A DNA stretch of 64,000 nucleotides from CAVZGO01 sp963774935 (GTDB lineage: Bacteria > Chloroflexota > Anaerolineae > Anaerolineales > UBA4823). The stretch covers positions 496,001 to 560,000 of the forward strand of contig CAVZGO010000007.1 in assembly GCA_963774935.1 (NCBI GenBank), read 5' to 3'. Both the position numbers and the translations under genes were made by a program. This document shows, piece after piece, positions 1-8,301 of this stretch (position 1 is the stretch's first letter; each line of letters opens with the position of its first letter). Below the pieces are notes generated by a model, which saw only the letters and a list, made by a program, of their open reading frames with translations, had not been told where the DNA came from and did no database searches.

Positions 1-354
1 TTTTTGAAATGCGTATGTCACATACACGATCTGATAACCAAACTCTTCGGTGGAGGTGAATTTAACTGCATCAAGGAAGTCACCATAACCGGCTTTTATC
101 TGTTCTGTGGTTTCTTCGAGCTTTTGAGCGGGTAAAACCTCCAGCATGGTTGGGTCAAACTGACTGACTGCCTGGTCATATTTACCCTCAGCAAGCAGAT
201 TCACAAAATCTAGCGCCGCTGTTTCCAGAGTGGTAGAGGGTGTAGCGGGTGTAAGCTCAGCCGGGACAGACGCGGTGCTGGTTGGTGACTGGCACCCTGC
301 GGTGATCAGGATGACGATATAAAGCATGTAAGAGAGTATTTTTTTAGGGTTCAT
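1..354 (-). CDS. Lipoprotein with DUF3887-like domain (partial, C-terminus outside window)
   Basis: The gene runs off the left edge; 118 codons are visible from ATG at 352-354. The N-terminus is a lipoprotein signal: charged MNPKK, a hydrophobic stretch, then the lipobox-like ITAGC, so it is probably exported and lipid-anchored. A short Ser/Thr/Pro linker follows, then a helical segment (DFVNLLAEGKYDQAVSQFD, then ML-VLPAQKLEE) that resembles the DUF3887 domain, often found N-terminal to alpha/beta hydrolases. Whether a hydrolase follows cannot be seen. It lies downstream of the slipin gene on the same strand but is separated from it by a hairpin and a parS-like site, so it is probably its own transcript. 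Confidence 0.7.
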   Translation of the reverse strand, partial: MNPKKILSYMLYIVILITAGCQSPTSTASVPAELTPATPSTTLETAALDFVNLLAEGKYDQAVSQFDPTMLEVLPAQKLEETTEQIKAGYGDFLDAVKFTSTEEFGYQIVYVTYAFQK

Positions 355-377
355 TTTAATAAATCCATTTTTAAGAT

Positions 378-393
378 TGTTTCACGTGAAACG
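378..393. promoter_or_regulatory. parS-like ParB binding site
   Basis: The 16-mer TGTTTCACGTGAAACG contains a perfect 14-bp palindrome centred on CACGTG and differs from the widely conserved bacterial parS consensus (TGTTNCACGTGAAACA) only at the last base. It is intergenic, between a lipoprotein gene and the slipin terminator. ParB would spread from such a site, and parS sites normally cluster around the chromosome origin. No parAB genes are in the window. I found no second copy. Confidence 0.7.
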
Positions 394-400
394 ATTACAT

Positions 401-440
401 AATAACACTCAACTGTGCTTGCACACAGTTGAGTGTTATT
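401..440 (-). terminator. Hairpin terminator after slipin gene
   Basis: A 17-bp perfect inverted repeat (401-417 and 424-440, 6-nt loop) starts 15 bp after the slipin stop codon. The run of T expected of an intrinsic terminator is weak on the minus strand, so it may act mainly as a transcript 3'-end stabiliser. Confidence 0.65.
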
Positions 441-454
441 ACGCATGGGTAGAG

Positions 455-1438
455 TTATACGCTGGTGCTTTCGCCGGGGGTCGAATCTGAGGTTATCATC
501 TGGGACATTGCCACCAGTCCAGACATGCCACCCAGATTCATCGTTTCGACAGCGCTGCTGGGCACAATAACCAAAGCGCCTTTCTCCTTGAGCCCTTCGA
601 ACAGCATGTTCATTGCTCTAAGGTGCAATGCTACCGGATTATTGATATATGCCTTAGCAGCATTGGCAAAGCTGTCAGCAATTTGCATTTCCGATTCACC
701 CAGGATCACGCGTGCCTGGCGCTCGCGTTCAGCCTGTGCCTGGCGGCTCATGGCGTCCTCTAAGCCTCGCGGGATCACCACATCGCGGATTTCTACCGAT
801 TGCACAGAGATGCCCCAGGGTGTGGTGCGTTCATCGATGATTTTCTGCAGGTCTGCATCCATCTTGGCTCTTCCGACCAGGATATCCGCCAGATTCATCT
901 GCCCGATAACCTCTCGCAGGGCTGTTTGGGATGCCCAGGCGATAGCCGATCTATAATTAGCCACCTCAAGGGCGGCTTTTTCAGCATCCCATACCATCCA
1001 GAACAGGACTGCGTCAACATCAACAGGTACGGTATCCTTCGTTAAGGTTTTTTCCGCATTAAAGGGTGCTACCATGACGCGGTGGTCGATCCAGTTCGGT
1101 GTGGTTTCAATCATTGGAAATATCCAGAACAATCCGGGTCCACGCAGACCATGGAATTTTCCCAAGCGTAGGACCACAGCTTTATCCCACTGGGAAGCTA
1201 TTTTCAAGCTGGTCAGGAAAAACAACCCGATCAATACCATTATGGTCGCAAAGGCTATAATCCAACCAGTTGGAACATCCTCCGTCAGCATCCATATTAC
1301 ACCGCCTGCGGCGAGTAAGAAGAATAGGATCGCCAGTGTCGCCGATATCCCGTTAATTCCCCGCGTTTCCTGAGGTTCGTAGCTGCTTATTGTGATATTG
1401 CTCTTGTTCTCTTTGTCGGTACTTTGCATATTCGTCAT
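455..1438 (-). CDS. Slipin / SPFH (band 7) domain membrane protein
   Basis: Protein of 327 residues of the stomatin-prohibitin-flotillin-HflK/C superfamily, which forms large oligomeric membrane scaffolds. Two hydrophobic segments lie at about residues 32-50 and 56-78, followed directly by the slipin signature region (WDKAVVLRLGKF, then GPGLFWIFP) and a long SPFH domain with PVDVDAVLFW, then the helical Q/E-rich part (AMSRQAQAERERQARVILGE) typical of the family. The start ATG has GAGG 8 nt upstream. It sits 30 bp after the GntR gene in the same direction, so the two probably form one operon. No NfeD partner is seen next to it, which is a common neighbour of slipins. Confidence 0.88.
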   Translation of the reverse strand: MTNMQSTDKENKSNITISSYEPQETRGINGISATLAILFFLLAAGGVIWMLTEDVPTGWIIAFATIMVLIGLFFLTSLKIASQWDKAVVLRLGKFHGLRGPGLFWIFPMIETTPNWIDHRVMVAPFNAEKTLTKDTVPVDVDAVLFWMVWDAEKAALEVANYRSAIAWASQTALREVIGQMNLADILVGRAKMDADLQKIIDERTTPWGISVQSVEIRDVVIPRGLEDAMSRQAQAERERQARVILGESEMQIADSFANAAKAYINNPVALHLRAMNMLFEGLKEKGALVIVPSSAVETMNLGGMSGLVAMSQMITSDSTPGESTSV

Positions 1439-1468
1439 ATCATCCTCATAAAGTTAAATCGAGCCTGT

Positions 1469-1876
1469 TTATTTGTCTTCAGTTATGGTGCCGCTCGAGT
1501 GCCAGGTTTTTACCTGTCTCTGTACAATACCCATTGCATGCTCAGGGCTGTAACCCAATCGCTCAACTTCACGTAAATAATGGTGCGTCAGGCTTTCAAA
1601 TTCCTGCTGCCGCAACCTCTCCAGCCCTTCGGGGGTGGGTTGCTCCCATATATATGTACCACGACCCTGCTGGGTGGAGATGATACGCGCCTCGTCCAAC
1701 AACCGATAAGCCCTGGCGACTGTATTAAAATTTACTCGTAATTCTGTTGCCAGTTGGCGAACTGTGGGTAGCTGGTCGCCCTGCTTGAGCTCCTGGCTCG
1801 CGACCTGGCGGCGGATCTGTTCTACGATCTGAAGGTAGATTGGCTGCTCAGAGCGGAAATTGATCTGTATCTGCAT
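1469..1876 (-). CDS. GntR-family transcriptional regulator, YtrA type
   Basis: Short GntR regulator (135 residues). The winged-helix DNA-binding domain fills residues 5-75: PIYLQIVEQIRRQVAS, QGDQLPTVRQLA and NFNTVARAYRLL are hallmark GntR segments. The C-terminus is only about 60 residues and helical (GRGTYIWEQP onward), which is the YtrA subfamily, whose members usually control membrane or ABC-transporter genes and are autoregulated. It is the first gene of an operon with the slipin gene. AT-rich direct and inverted repeats in its promoter are candidate operators. Confidence 0.88.
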   Translation of the reverse strand: MQIQINFRSEQPIYLQIVEQIRRQVASQELKQGDQLPTVRQLATELRVNFNTVARAYRLLDEARIISTQQGRGTYIWEQPTPEGLERLRQQEFESLTHHYLREVERLGYSPEHAMGIVQRQVKTWHSSGTITEDK

Positions 1877-1943
1877 GATCTGTTATCCCATTAAATGTCT
1901 CCTGGTCTCAACAACGGAACTTGTATCAAAGTCTTATTGTATT

Positions 1944-1972
1944 ATTGTATCATTGCATTAATTGTATATCAA
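1944..1972 (-). promoter_or_regulatory. Sigma-70-type promoter of the GntR-slipin operon
   Basis: On the minus strand TTGATA and TACAAT are separated by exactly 17 bp, about 65 bp upstream of the GntR start codon. The element ATACAAT recurs three times in this stretch and ATTG/CAAT half-sites flank it, so an autoregulatory GntR operator probably overlaps the promoter. Prediction from consensus only. Confidence 0.5.
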
Positions 1973-2040
1973 TTTTGAGTTTTGTCAAGAGGCTGGATAC
2001 GGAATGTTGCATCAACCGAACTTCAATTAGTCGTATTTAA

Positions 2041-2083
2041 AGACAAGAGAGAGTGCCTGGCTCCCAGGCACTCTCTCTTGTCT
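2041..2083 (-). terminator. Strong hairpin terminator after cydB
   Basis: A perfect 20-bp inverted repeat with a 3-nt loop (2041-2060 and 2064-2083) lies 19 bp beyond the cydB stop codon. It ends the cydAB transcript. A short T run (AATTTT) follows it on the plus strand and TTTAAAT on the minus strand, so it may work in both directions. Confidence 0.75.
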
Positions 2084-2102
2084 AATTTTGATCTTGGTTA
2101 TT

Positions 2103-3131
2103 TTAATAAACTAACGGCGAGTCCATGGTCAGCCGCTTGCGGAAGACCCGGTAGCTCCAAATTTGATAAAACAGGACTACCGGTACAAATATCACTGCGA
2201 CGATCGTCATTACCGTCAGGGTATATGGAGTGGATGAGGCGTTGGTGATCGTCAGGCTGTAAGCTTTATCGATGCTTGATACCATCACATCGGGATAAAG
2301 GATCATAAACAAAGTCAGCAAGGTGAATGCAATGGTTGTGGCTGTCAGGCCAAATGCCCAGCCCAGGTTGCCTTTTCTTACCAGGTAACCAGCTACCAGC
2401 AGTGCGACGATCGAAATGAGTGGGACAATGCCAGGGTTGATGCCTAATTTGGCAATGGCTTCGGTGGCGATGTAGGTGTAAATGCCCAAGATTAGCTGTA
2501 CGATCACCGCGACCGGCCAAATGCGCTGGGCGGTTTTTCGCGCTTTTTCAGATATCTCGCCAGCAGTCTTCAGGTTTATGAAAATTGCTCCGTAGAAAAT
2601 GCAAATGACCACTGTAGTAATACCTGCCAGGAGTGCGTAGGGATTAAGTAGATTAAAGAATCCTCCCACATATTGGCCTTCTGCATTGATCGGCACCCCA
2701 ATCAGTATATTTGCCAGGGCTACGGCAATTAAAAATGGGGGAAGCAGGCTGCCGAGGAAGATCGACCAATCCCAGATTTTTCGCCAGCGGGGATTCGGAT
2801 CTTTGCTCCTGAACTCAAAAGCCACCCCACGGGCTATCAAGGCTAACAGGATCAAAAGAAGTGGCAGGTAAAAACCACTGAACATAGTAGCGTACCACTC
2901 AGGGAAGGCTGCGAAGGTAGCCCCACCGGCGGTTAACAGCCAGACCTCATTGCCATCCCAGTGTGGGCCGATGGTGTTGATCAGCAAACGGCGCTTGTGA
3001 TCCACAACGCTTGCATCCTTATCCCGGCTCAGGTAGGGCAGCAAAATGCCTACGCCAAAATCGAAGCCTTCTAGTATGAAAAAGCCGATGTACAGGATAG
3101 CTATTAAAATAAACCAGAGTGTATTCAGCAT
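2103..3131 (-). CDS. cydB: Cytochrome bd quinol oxidase subunit II
   Basis: Integral membrane subunit of the bd-type terminal oxidase (342 residues, the normal length). The N-terminus (LNTLWFILIAILYIGFFILE then GFDFGVGIL) is the conserved CydB start, followed by a loop with IGPHWDGNEVWL, the most conserved motif of the family. About eight transmembrane helices can be traced. It follows cydA by 26 bp on the same strand and shares its promoter. No cydX-like small ORF is visible between its stop and the terminator. Confidence 0.96.
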   Translation of the reverse strand: MLNTLWFILIAILYIGFFILEGFDFGVGILLPYLSRDKDASVVDHKRRLLINTIGPHWDGNEVWLLTAGGATFAAFPEWYATMFSGFYLPLLLILLALIARGVAFEFRSKDPNPRWRKIWDWSIFLGSLLPPFLIAVALANILIGVPINAEGQYVGGFFNLLNPYALLAGITTVVICIFYGAIFINLKTAGEISEKARKTAQRIWPVAVIVQLILGIYTYIATEAIAKLGINPGIVPLISIVALLVAGYLVRKGNLGWAFGLTATTIAFTLLTLFMILYPDVMVSSIDKAYSLTITNASSTPYTLTVMTIVAVIFVPVVLFYQIWSYRVFRKRLTMDSPLVY

Positions 3132-3157
3132 GGCTAATCTCCAATCCTTGTCTTGAG

Positions 3158-4558
3158 TTAATCTTGAGCTGCAACAAGTGATGGAAGCTGGTCATCAGCT
3201 TCATCGGCAGGCTTTGGTTCATCTAAGGATGGTGGGGGCACTTTTGCGAACTTAACCAGTAAGTATACATTTGCAACCATCAGTACTCCATAGATCAGGG
3301 TGAAGCCAATCATCGAGACCCAAATTTGCCAGGGGCTTACTATCTGGGATACTCCCTGGTCGATCGTAATCAATGTGTAAACTATCCATGGGAAGCGACC
3401 TACTTCGGTCAGCAACCAGCCTGTAGATGTAGCCAGGAATGGCAATGGGATTGCCCAGAGGAACAGCTTTAAAACCTTCGGCGGTTGCTCGAAGAAATCG
3501 CCCATAACCAGCACGACCGCGATAACCGCCATGAGTGCGAGCAGAAATCCTATTCCAACCATGATGCGGAATGACCAGTAGGTGATAACCAGATTGGGTA
3601 CATAGTCTCTTGGACCATAAGTAAGCGAATACTCTTCCTGCAGATCATTCAATCCTCTGACTTCACCGCTCCACTGGTTATAGGCTAAAAAGCTTAACAA
3701 GCCAGGTATGCGGATTGAAAAAACCTCGCGGGTTTGGTCCAGGCTGCCGATGGTCAGCAAGGATAGCGATGCGGGGTCTTCAGTTTCCCATAGCGCTTCA
3801 GCAGATGCTAATTTCATCGGCTGTGTTTCTACCACATGCTGAGTCTGGCTGTGCCCGTTAAATATTAACATCACCGTAGACATAGCTGCCAGGATGGCGG
3901 CAATTTGAAAGGAGCGTTTGTACAAATCGATGTTATTTTTCTTCAATAAGTGGTAAGAGCTAATCCCCATTACAAAAAAGGTAGAGACAACCATTCCAGA
4001 AAGGATAACGTGCGGGAGCTGGACGAATAGATTTGGGTTGAGCACGAGCGCTAAGAAACTGGTCATTTCTGCTCGCCCATTGTTGATTACATATCCAACA
4101 GGCTGCTGCATAAAAGAATTAGCGATCAGGATCCAGGTTGCCGATAAATTCGAAGCGATTGCCACCAACCAGATAGCGGCAGCGTGCATCTTCTTGGAGA
4201 GCTTGTCCCAGCCAAAAATCCATATTCCCAGGAAAGTTGATTCGAGGAAGAATGCCATCAATGCTTCGATTGCCAATGGCGCACCGAAAATATCTCCGAC
4301 AAAGCGGGAATACTCTGACCAATTCATGCCAAATTGAAATTCTTGTACGATTCCTGTGACGACCCCCATTGCAAAGTTAATCACGAACAGCTTGCCCCAA
4401 AACTTGGTCATCTGTTTGTAGACTTCTCGATGGGTGGTGACATATAAAGTCTCCATCAGTGCAACAATCAGCGATAAACCGAGAGTTAAGGGGACGAAGA
4501 AAAAGTGGTAGATGGTCGTGATCGCGAATTGTAACCTTGCCAGCATTACAGCATCCAT
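3158..4558 (-). CDS. cydA: Cytochrome bd quinol oxidase subunit I
   Basis: Catalytic haem-binding subunit of the bd oxidase (466 residues), which oxidises quinol and reduces O2 to water at low oxygen tension. Seen in the sequence: the conserved N-terminal helix with ARLQFAITTIYHFFF (haem b595/d ligand His18), QEFQFGMNWSEYSRFVGDIFG, the second ligand His in LPHVILSGMVV, and GWLLTEVGRFPW near the C-terminal helices. The Q loop is short compared with enterobacterial CydA. The start ATG has AAGGAGAAAATT in front of it. A 17-bp-spaced promoter lies about 120 bp upstream. It implies a microaerobic or oxygen-scavenging lifestyle. Confidence 0.96.
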   Translation of the reverse strand: MDAVMLARLQFAITTIYHFFFVPLTLGLSLIVALMETLYVTTHREVYKQMTKFWGKLFVINFAMGVVTGIVQEFQFGMNWSEYSRFVGDIFGAPLAIEALMAFFLESTFLGIWIFGWDKLSKKMHAAAIWLVAIASNLSATWILIANSFMQQPVGYVINNGRAEMTSFLALVLNPNLFVQLPHVILSGMVVSTFFVMGISSYHLLKKNNIDLYKRSFQIAAILAAMSTVMLIFNGHSQTQHVVETQPMKLASAEALWETEDPASLSLLTIGSLDQTREVFSIRIPGLLSFLAYNQWSGEVRGLNDLQEEYSLTYGPRDYVPNLVITYWSFRIMVGIGFLLALMAVIAVVLVMGDFFEQPPKVLKLFLWAIPLPFLATSTGWLLTEVGRFPWIVYTLITIDQGVSQIVSPWQIWVSMIGFTLIYGVLMVANVYLLVKFAKVPPPSLDEPKPADEADDQLPSLVAAQD

Positions 4559-4676
4559 AATTTTCTCCTTTTATTTTTTTAGGGGCTTCGGTTGATCAGC
4601 GTACCCACGGAATGATGTTTAAAATGAAAAAATTTATCGATCAACCTGACCGAATTAAAATACCTCTCCCGTTTAA

Positions 4677-4705
4677 ATAGTATACAGAACGAGGGAGCAG
4701 GTCAA
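4677..4705 (-). promoter_or_regulatory. Promoter of cydAB
   Basis: On the minus strand TTGACC (5 of 6 matches) and TACTAT (4 of 6) are separated by 17 bp. The 120-bp leader downstream contains the inverted arms GGTTGATC and GATCAACC about 50 bp apart, which could be regulatory. No clear Rex or Fnr operator is seen. Confidence 0.45.
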
Positions 4706-4781
4706 CCATAATTGATCACCTCTCACCCGTGACAACTGTCACTATTAAATTGAAAAAGGGTGATTATGAGGGGGCTTTAAA

Positions 4782-5303
4782 TTAATAACCCCAGAAGCCT
4801 CGCCGTACCGAACGAACAGCTTCCGCGGTGACAAAGGCGTCAGGATCAATTTCTTGGATGATTTCAGTAATTCTTACTGAATTCTTTCTTTGGATATTGC
4901 AATCCAGGATGGTAACCACACCATCTTTTCCCATGCCCGAGAACTCGGTCACACCATAACCGGCTCCACGAAGATGCTCGCAGAGCTCGGCTCCATGCCT
5001 GGAGCTGATCACCTGCAGGTGAGTATAGCCGATCGCCAGGCGTCCTTCAATCCACATACCTAGGATCATGCCGGTAGCAAAACCAGCCGCGTATCCAAGG
5101 ATTTTCCACCAATTCCCCAGGTCGGAGAGTACCATGCGCATGGCATTCACGAAAACGAAAGCCTGGAAAAAACCAAACAGCCAGGCCATTCCTTTCCTAC
5201 CGCGCACCACCATAAAGATGCGCAGCGTATAGAGTGTAATATCCACTAACCTGAGCGCAAAGACAATTAACGCAGCCTGGACAACTTCGGTCATGGCATT
5301 CAC
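4782..5303 (-). CDS. UPF0316 (DUF5698/DUF2179) membrane protein, copy 2
   Basis: Protein of 173 residues with about three N-terminal transmembrane helices (residues 8-27, 39-60, 68-88) containing the family segments LRLVDITLYTLRI, RGRKGMAWLFGFFQA and GYAAGFATGMILGMWIE, followed by a soluble C-terminal DUF2179 domain with GKDGVVTILDC and DPDAFVTAEAVR. The function of this family is not known. It lies 47 bp downstream of a second copy with the same layout and the same C-terminal motif RRGFW, so the pair arose by tandem duplication. It ends this gene run; cydA starts 220 bp further on. Confidence 0.85.
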   Translation of the reverse strand: MNAMTEVVQAALIVFALRLVDITLYTLRIFMVVRGRKGMAWLFGFFQAFVFVNAMRMVLSDLGNWWKILGYAAGFATGMILGMWIEGRLAIGYTHLQVISSRHGAELCEHLRGAGYGVTEFSGMGKDGVVTILDCNIQRKNSVRITEIIQEIDPDAFVTAEAVRSVRRGFWGY

Positions 5304-5350
5304 TCTGCCAGGATATTCAATCTCGTTTTTTCATGAGCTTAATCGTACGA

Positions 5351-5878
5351 TTAAGCCCGCCAAAAGCCACGCCGGACGGGGCGCACGTCTTCTGCTGTGA
5401 TAAATGCAGTCGGATCGATCTGGTTAACGATTTGGTGCACCTGAGCAACGTACCGTCGCAACACGCTCAGATTTAAGAGGGTGACCATGCCATCTTTGCC
5501 GCGCGCCGGGATTTCCGTAACTGCGAAACCTTCCTCGCGTATTCGCTCAGCAATCGCGGAGCCCAACCTGGAGCTGACGATGCTCATGTGGGTATGCCCG
5601 ATGGCTAATCGCTCCTCAATCCACATCCCCACCACGTTGCCGGTGGCGAAGCCAGCCGCATAACCAATGATATTCAGGATGTTCGTTAAATCTTTCAATA
5701 CGGAGCTGATGGCTACCACGAAAATCAACGCCTGAAAAAAGCCCAATACCCAGGCAATGGGTTTCCGGCCGCGCATCACGACAAGCACCCGGAGCGTGTC
5801 CAGGGTCATATCCAGGACGCGCAGCAGGAAAATCATCCCAGCCCCTAGAAACGCTTCGGGGGTAAGTACAAGTTCCAT
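5351..5878 (-). CDS. UPF0316 (DUF5698/DUF2179) membrane protein, copy 1
   Basis: Protein of 175 residues, paralogous to its downstream neighbour. It shows the same three-helix membrane part (LRVLDMTLDTLRVLVVMRG, PIAWVLGFFQALIF, IIGYAAGFATGNVVGMWIEE) and C-terminal DUF2179 domain (GKDGMVTLLNLSVLRRY, DPTAFITAEDVRPVRRG). It starts 10 bp after the glycogen phosphorylase stop codon, so it is probably cotranscribed with it. No enzymatic motif is visible; DUF2179 resembles small ligand-binding domains, which is family knowledge rather than something shown here. Confidence 0.85.
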   Translation of the reverse strand: MELVLTPEAFLGAGMIFLLRVLDMTLDTLRVLVVMRGRKPIAWVLGFFQALIFVVAISSVLKDLTNILNIIGYAAGFATGNVVGMWIEERLAIGHTHMSIVSSRLGSAIAERIREEGFAVTEIPARGKDGMVTLLNLSVLRRYVAQVHQIVNQIDPTAFITAEDVRPVRRGFWRA

Positions 5879-5888
5879 TTGCTTGTTC

Positions 5889-8060
5889 CTAGTCCCCTGG
5901 TTGTTTGACCTGCTGCCTGTCTATGGCGGGCAGGTAATAATCATCCAGGTATTCTTTCACCATGCGAGTCATGCCGAAGCGAGGGCTCAGGCTGATGATC
6001 GATTCTTTCATCCGGTTTATCCATTCGCCAGGCAGGTTGTCTGATGAACGAATCTGGTAGTAAAGCGGGACGATCTCATTTTCCAGGGTATCCAGCAGGC
6101 TAATGGCGTCTTGTTCATCTTGCAGATCTTGATTTTCAACATCTGTGTCAGACCCTATCGCCCAGCCATTTTGCCCGTTATAACCTTCTCGCCACCAGCC
6201 ATCCATCACTGAGAAATTCAGCACGCCATTTAATGCTGCTTTCTCACCCGAAGTTCCGGATGCCTCATTCGGCCGGCGCGGGGTGTTCATCCACACATCG
6301 ACACCTTGCACCAGCAGGCGAGCAAGATTAATATCGTAATCTTCCAGGAAAACCAGCCGGCCACCGCTTTCAGCTTTCTTAACCGTGCGGTAGACATCCT
6401 GGATCAGCAGCTTGCCGCTTTCATGGTCGGGGTGAGACTTACCTGCAAAGATGATTTGCACGGGCATGTCCACGCGATTAATGATATTTAAAAGCCGGTC
6501 GACATCACTTAACACCAGATTGGCACGTTTGTAAGGTGCAAATCGGCGGGCAAAACCGATAGTCAGCGAATATGGATTTAACAGGATCCCGGAAGCAATT
6601 ACCTGAACCGGGTGCATGGCACCGCGCAGCCACTGCTGGCGTGCCCGTTCACGGATGAAGTAGGCCAGTTTTCGTTTGAGGTGACGGCGCACAGCCCAGA
6701 GGTCCTCGTCAGGGATACGCTTGACCAGTTTCCACATCTCTGGATCATCCAGATGCTCCATCCAATCCACAGCCAGATAGCGATCATAGAGTGCGCGCAT
6801 GCGGCGTGCCAGCCATGTACCTGTATGTACACCATTGGTAACATGGTGAATGGGTACCTTGTCGACCGGAAGCTTTGGCCAGATGAATTTCCACATATCG
6901 CGAGAGACACGACCGTGCAGCTCGGATACAGCATTACGACCTTCGGACATTCGCAGTGCCAGGACGGGCATACTGAAAGAGTCACCCCAGCTTAGATGGT
7001 GGCGCGCCAGGTCGATAAATTGATCCCGGTTTAAATTCAACTGCGGCCAGAGGTTAGAAAAATATTTGTCGACCAGCCATAGTGCAAATTCATCATTGCC
7101 GGCTGGCACGGGGGTATGCGTGGTGAAAACGCTGCTGTTTCTGACCAATTCGGCAGAGGCATCAAAGGTGTGACCTTCGGCAATATACTCCTTGATGCGC
7201 TCAAGTACCATGAACGCAGCATGACCTTCATTCATATGCCATACATCGGGCTTATAGCCCAGGGCGCGCAAGACGCGTACGCCGCCGATGCCGAGCAAAA
7301 TCTCCTGGGTGATTTTCTGATCTAAATCAGCGCTGTATAACCGGGCGGTAAGGTTGCGATCGGAGGTCGAATTTTCTTCGACATTGGTATCCAGCATGTA
7401 GATCGGTACACGCCCAACCCTGATCTCCCATACCCGAGCTTTTGTGTCCCTTCCGGGGAGCTGGACTGATACAGTGACAGGCTGGTTGTTTTCATCCAGG
7501 ATCGGTAAGATGGGCAGCTCGTTTAGATCATTGTGGTTATAACGTGCTTCCTGCCAGCCATCCTCGGTAATACGCTGGATAAAATAACCCTCGCTATAAA
7601 GCAAGCCAACTGCTACAAAAGGGAGACCCAGATCACTGGCTTCTTTTGTGTGGTCGCCTGATAATACACCCAGGCCACCAGCATATAGCGGTAAAGCTTC
7701 AGATAAGCCATATTCCATCGAAAAATATGCAATTAACCGATCTGCCCGGTCGCCGTGTTTTTGTGAGAACCAGGTTTCGCTTGGATTCATGTAGTGATCG
7801 AAGGATCTCAGCGTGCGGTCATATGCATCCAGATAGTAGCGGTTGTTGGCTGCCGCATTGAGCTTCACAGGATCCACTTTACGTAAAAACTTCACAGGAT
7901 TGTGATTCAGGCGCTCCCACAGGTCTGGATCGATGCGCAAATACAGGCGATGCGCATCCGGGTTCCAGGACCACCACAGATTGTAGGCAAGCTCGCCCAG
8001 CCGATGAATGCGACGTGGCAGGCTGAAATGATTTGGTATATGAGCATAAAAGGTATTCAT
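5889..8060 (-). CDS. glgP: Alpha-glucan (glycogen) phosphorylase, short GT35 type
   Basis: Cytosolic PLP-dependent enzyme that releases glucose-1-phosphate from glycogen or maltodextrin. At 723 residues it belongs to the short bacterial/archaeal form with an N-terminal DUF3417 region (LGELAYNLWWSWNPDAHRLY). Visible hallmarks are FSMEYGLSEALPLYAGGLGVLSGD, the DVWHMNEGHAAF segment, FTTHTPVPAGNDEF, and the C-terminal EASGTSGEKAALNG motif that carries the PLP lysine. It is the first gene of a run with the two UPF0316 genes. A strong terminator of the preceding lipoprotein gene lies about 180 bp upstream. Confidence 0.95.
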   Translation of the reverse strand: MNTFYAHIPNHFSLPRRIHRLGELAYNLWWSWNPDAHRLYLRIDPDLWERLNHNPVKFLRKVDPVKLNAAANNRYYLDAYDRTLRSFDHYMNPSETWFSQKHGDRADRLIAYFSMEYGLSEALPLYAGGLGVLSGDHTKEASDLGLPFVAVGLLYSEGYFIQRITEDGWQEARYNHNDLNELPILPILDENNQPVTVSVQLPGRDTKARVWEIRVGRVPIYMLDTNVEENSTSDRNLTARLYSADLDQKITQEILLGIGGVRVLRALGYKPDVWHMNEGHAAFMVLERIKEYIAEGHTFDASAELVRNSSVFTTHTPVPAGNDEFALWLVDKYFSNLWPQLNLNRDQFIDLARHHLSWGDSFSMPVLALRMSEGRNAVSELHGRVSRDMWKFIWPKLPVDKVPIHHVTNGVHTGTWLARRMRALYDRYLAVDWMEHLDDPEMWKLVKRIPDEDLWAVRRHLKRKLAYFIRERARQQWLRGAMHPVQVIASGILLNPYSLTIGFARRFAPYKRANLVLSDVDRLLNIINRVDMPVQIIFAGKSHPDHESGKLLIQDVYRTVKKAESGGRLVFLEDYDINLARLLVQGVDVWMNTPRRPNEASGTSGEKAALNGVLNFSVMDGWWREGYNGQNGWAIGSDTDVENQDLQDEQDAISLLDTLENEIVPLYYQIRSSDNLPGEWINRMKESIISLSPRFGMTRMVKEYLDDYYLPAIDRQQVKQPGD

Positions 8061-8240
8061 TCGTGCTAATCCTTAAAACGAAAATATCCACTATTTAGCC
8101 AGGCGCCCTATCTTTCAGGATGTTTCCTCCTGGGGCATAATGGATGGGAGTCGAAATTAGTATTCAAAAAAAACAAAACAACGTTGATGCGAACAACGAA
8201 CACAATCTTACCACGGTTCTGGAGAACACATCAAGACAAA

Positions 8241-8277
8241 ATCAGGCTGGTCAAATTCTCAATTTGACCAGCCTGAT
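8241..8277 (-). terminator. Intrinsic terminator after lipoprotein gene
   Basis: A 17-bp perfect inverted repeat with a 3-nt loop (8241-8257, 8261-8277). On the minus strand it is followed by TTTTGTCTTG, a good intrinsic terminator, 25 bp after the restored stop codon of the lipoprotein gene. Confidence 0.8.
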
Positions 8278-8301
8278 GGGTTCTTCAGAAGAATAGCCGA
8301 T

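Noticed and set aside
465..1373. Plus-strand open frames inside the slipin gene
   Set aside because: They are antisense shadows; the minus frame shows clear SPFH motifs and an RBS.
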